DNA of 6,117 bases from Christensenella sp. UBA7707 (GTDB taxonomy: Bacteria > Bacillota > Clostridia > Christensenellales > CAG-138): contig DLFZ01000039.1 of the NCBI GenBank assembly GCA_002482435.1, forward strand, positions 1 to 6,117. Direction: 5' to 3'. Below are positions 5,281 through 6,117 of the stretch, in pieces. The notes below the pieces were generated by a model. It was not told where the DNA came from, did no database searches, and saw only the letters and a program-made list of their open reading frames with translations. Position 1 is the first letter of the stretch, and each line of letters begins with the position of its first letter. The position numbers were made by a program, and so were the translations under genes.

Positions 5281-6117
5281 GTGACAGAAACCGTGATATC
5301 CCAAAGATACCGCATCGACAGCCTGATCGGCTCGGGCGGCATGGCTAATGTTTACAAGGCGTTCGACCTAAAAACGAGCAAAGCGGTTGCACTCAAGGTG
5401 CTCAAGGATGAGCACCGCGAAGATGCGGATTTTGTTCGCCGGTTTGAGCGCGAAGCGCAGGCGGTGCTTTCGCTTTCGCACGACAACATCGTCAAGTCTT
5501 ATGACGTGGGCGAGGATGGCGACGTTTCCTACATCGTGCTCGAATATGTGGAAGGAAGCACCTTAAAGGAGATCATCACGCGCGAGGGCGCGCTTTCTCC
5601 GCGTGTTGCAGTGAGCGTGGCTTCGCAGGTTCTAAACGCGCTTTCTCACGCGCACGAGCGCGGCATCATTCACCGCGACGTGAAGCCGCAAAATGTGATC
5701 ATCACCCCGAGCGGGCGCGCGAAGCTAACGGATTTCGGCATTGCCCGCGATGTGGCTTCCACCACGCGAACATTTGCCGGAACCAACGTGATCGGCTCGG
5801 TGCATTATCTTTCTCCCGAGCAGGCGCGCGGCGACGAGGTAACCGCCGAAAGTGACCTTTACTCCTGCGGAATCATGCTTTATGAAATGCTTTTGGGCGA
5901 AGTGCCGTTTGCGGGTGAAAATTCCGTTGCCATTGCGCTCAAACACTTGCATGAAGAAATTACCCCGCCCATGGTGATTAACCCCAAAATATCGCGCGCG
6001 CTTTCGGACATCATCGTAAAGGCTACGTCCAAAAAACCATCCATGCGCTATCATACCGCGGGCGAGATGCGCGAGGATCTTCAGCGCGCGCTTCGCGAAC
6101 CGCACGGCAAATTTGCG
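5281..6117 (+). CDS. prkC: Ser/Thr protein kinase PrkC (Hanks type), N-terminal kinase domain; 3' end outside window
   Basis: The frame is open from GTG 5281 to the last base (279 codons), so the gene is cut by the window edge. A complete Hanks-type kinase domain spans about 10-272: glycine loop GSGGMANVY (17-25), ATP lysine K39 in VALKV, alpha-C glutamate probably E58 (FERE, 55-58), catalytic loop HRDVKPQN (131-138) with D133, and DFG (151-153). The activation loop holds T161, T162, T164 and T168 before GSVHYLSPEQA (172-182), candidate autophosphorylation sites that PrpC would reverse. The helix-F motif reads SDLYSCG (191-197). In Firmicutes PrkC continues with a membrane helix and extracellular PASTA repeats that bind peptidoglycan fragments; those are expected beyond the window but not seen. 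A cytosolic kinase without PASTA cannot be excluded, although position after prpC argues for PrkC. Confidence 0.92.
   Translation, partial: MTETVISQRYRIDSLIGSGGMANVYKAFDLKTSKAVALKVLKDEHREDADFVRRFEREAQAVLSLSHDNIVKSYDVGEDGDVSYIVLEYVEGSTLKEIITREGALSPRVAVSVASQVLNALSHAHERGIIHRDVKPQNVIITPSGRAKLTDFGIARDVASTTRTFAGTNVIGSVHYLSPEQARGDEVTAESDLYSCGIMLYEMLLGEVPFAGENSVAIALKHLHEEITPPMVINPKISRALSDIIVKATSKKPSMRYHTAGEMREDLQRALREPHGKFA

Overview
The window is a run of co-directional (+ strand) housekeeping genes in the order priA (3' end only) - def - fmt - rsmB - rlmN - prpC - prkC (5' part only). This order, with the PP2C phosphatase and PASTA-type Ser/Thr kinase pair directly after rlmN, is the classical gene neighbourhood of Firmicutes/Bacillota. 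The DNA is GC-rich, with many C/G third codon positions, and the Shine-Dalgarno (SD) sequences are strong. This suggests a GC-rich member of the Clostridia; genus or family cannot be assigned from the sequence alone.

Layout. Positions 1-444 are the C-terminal end of the primosomal helicase PriA. Positions 445-755 are the only gene-free stretch. It holds a hairpin plus T-run that may end the priA transcript, then several further inverted repeats of unknown role, then a sigma-A-type promoter whose perfect TATAAT lies inside a perfect 15-bp palindrome, and a strong SD for def. From 756 to the end of the window the coding sequence is continuous. def/fmt, fmt/rsmB and rlmN/prpC overlap by ATGA, rsmB/rlmN overlap by 11 nt, and prkC begins on the base after the prpC stop. 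The six genes are therefore probably one translationally coupled operon.

How the genes fit together. Fmt formylates initiator Met-tRNA and Def removes the formyl group from the nascent peptide. RsmB makes m5C in 16S rRNA. RlmN makes m2A in 23S rRNA and tRNA. PrpC and PrkC are the opposing phosphatase and membrane kinase that in relatives sense cell-wall fragments and control growth, dormancy exit and translation factors. The operon thus joins translation initiation and ribosome modification to a growth-signalling pair. PrkC is cut by the window edge after its kinase domain, so the membrane segment and extracellular repeats are not seen.

I found no mobile element, CRISPR array, tRNA, rRNA or clear new system. 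The points most worth a second look are the palindrome over the def promoter and the unexplained structured DNA between priA and def.
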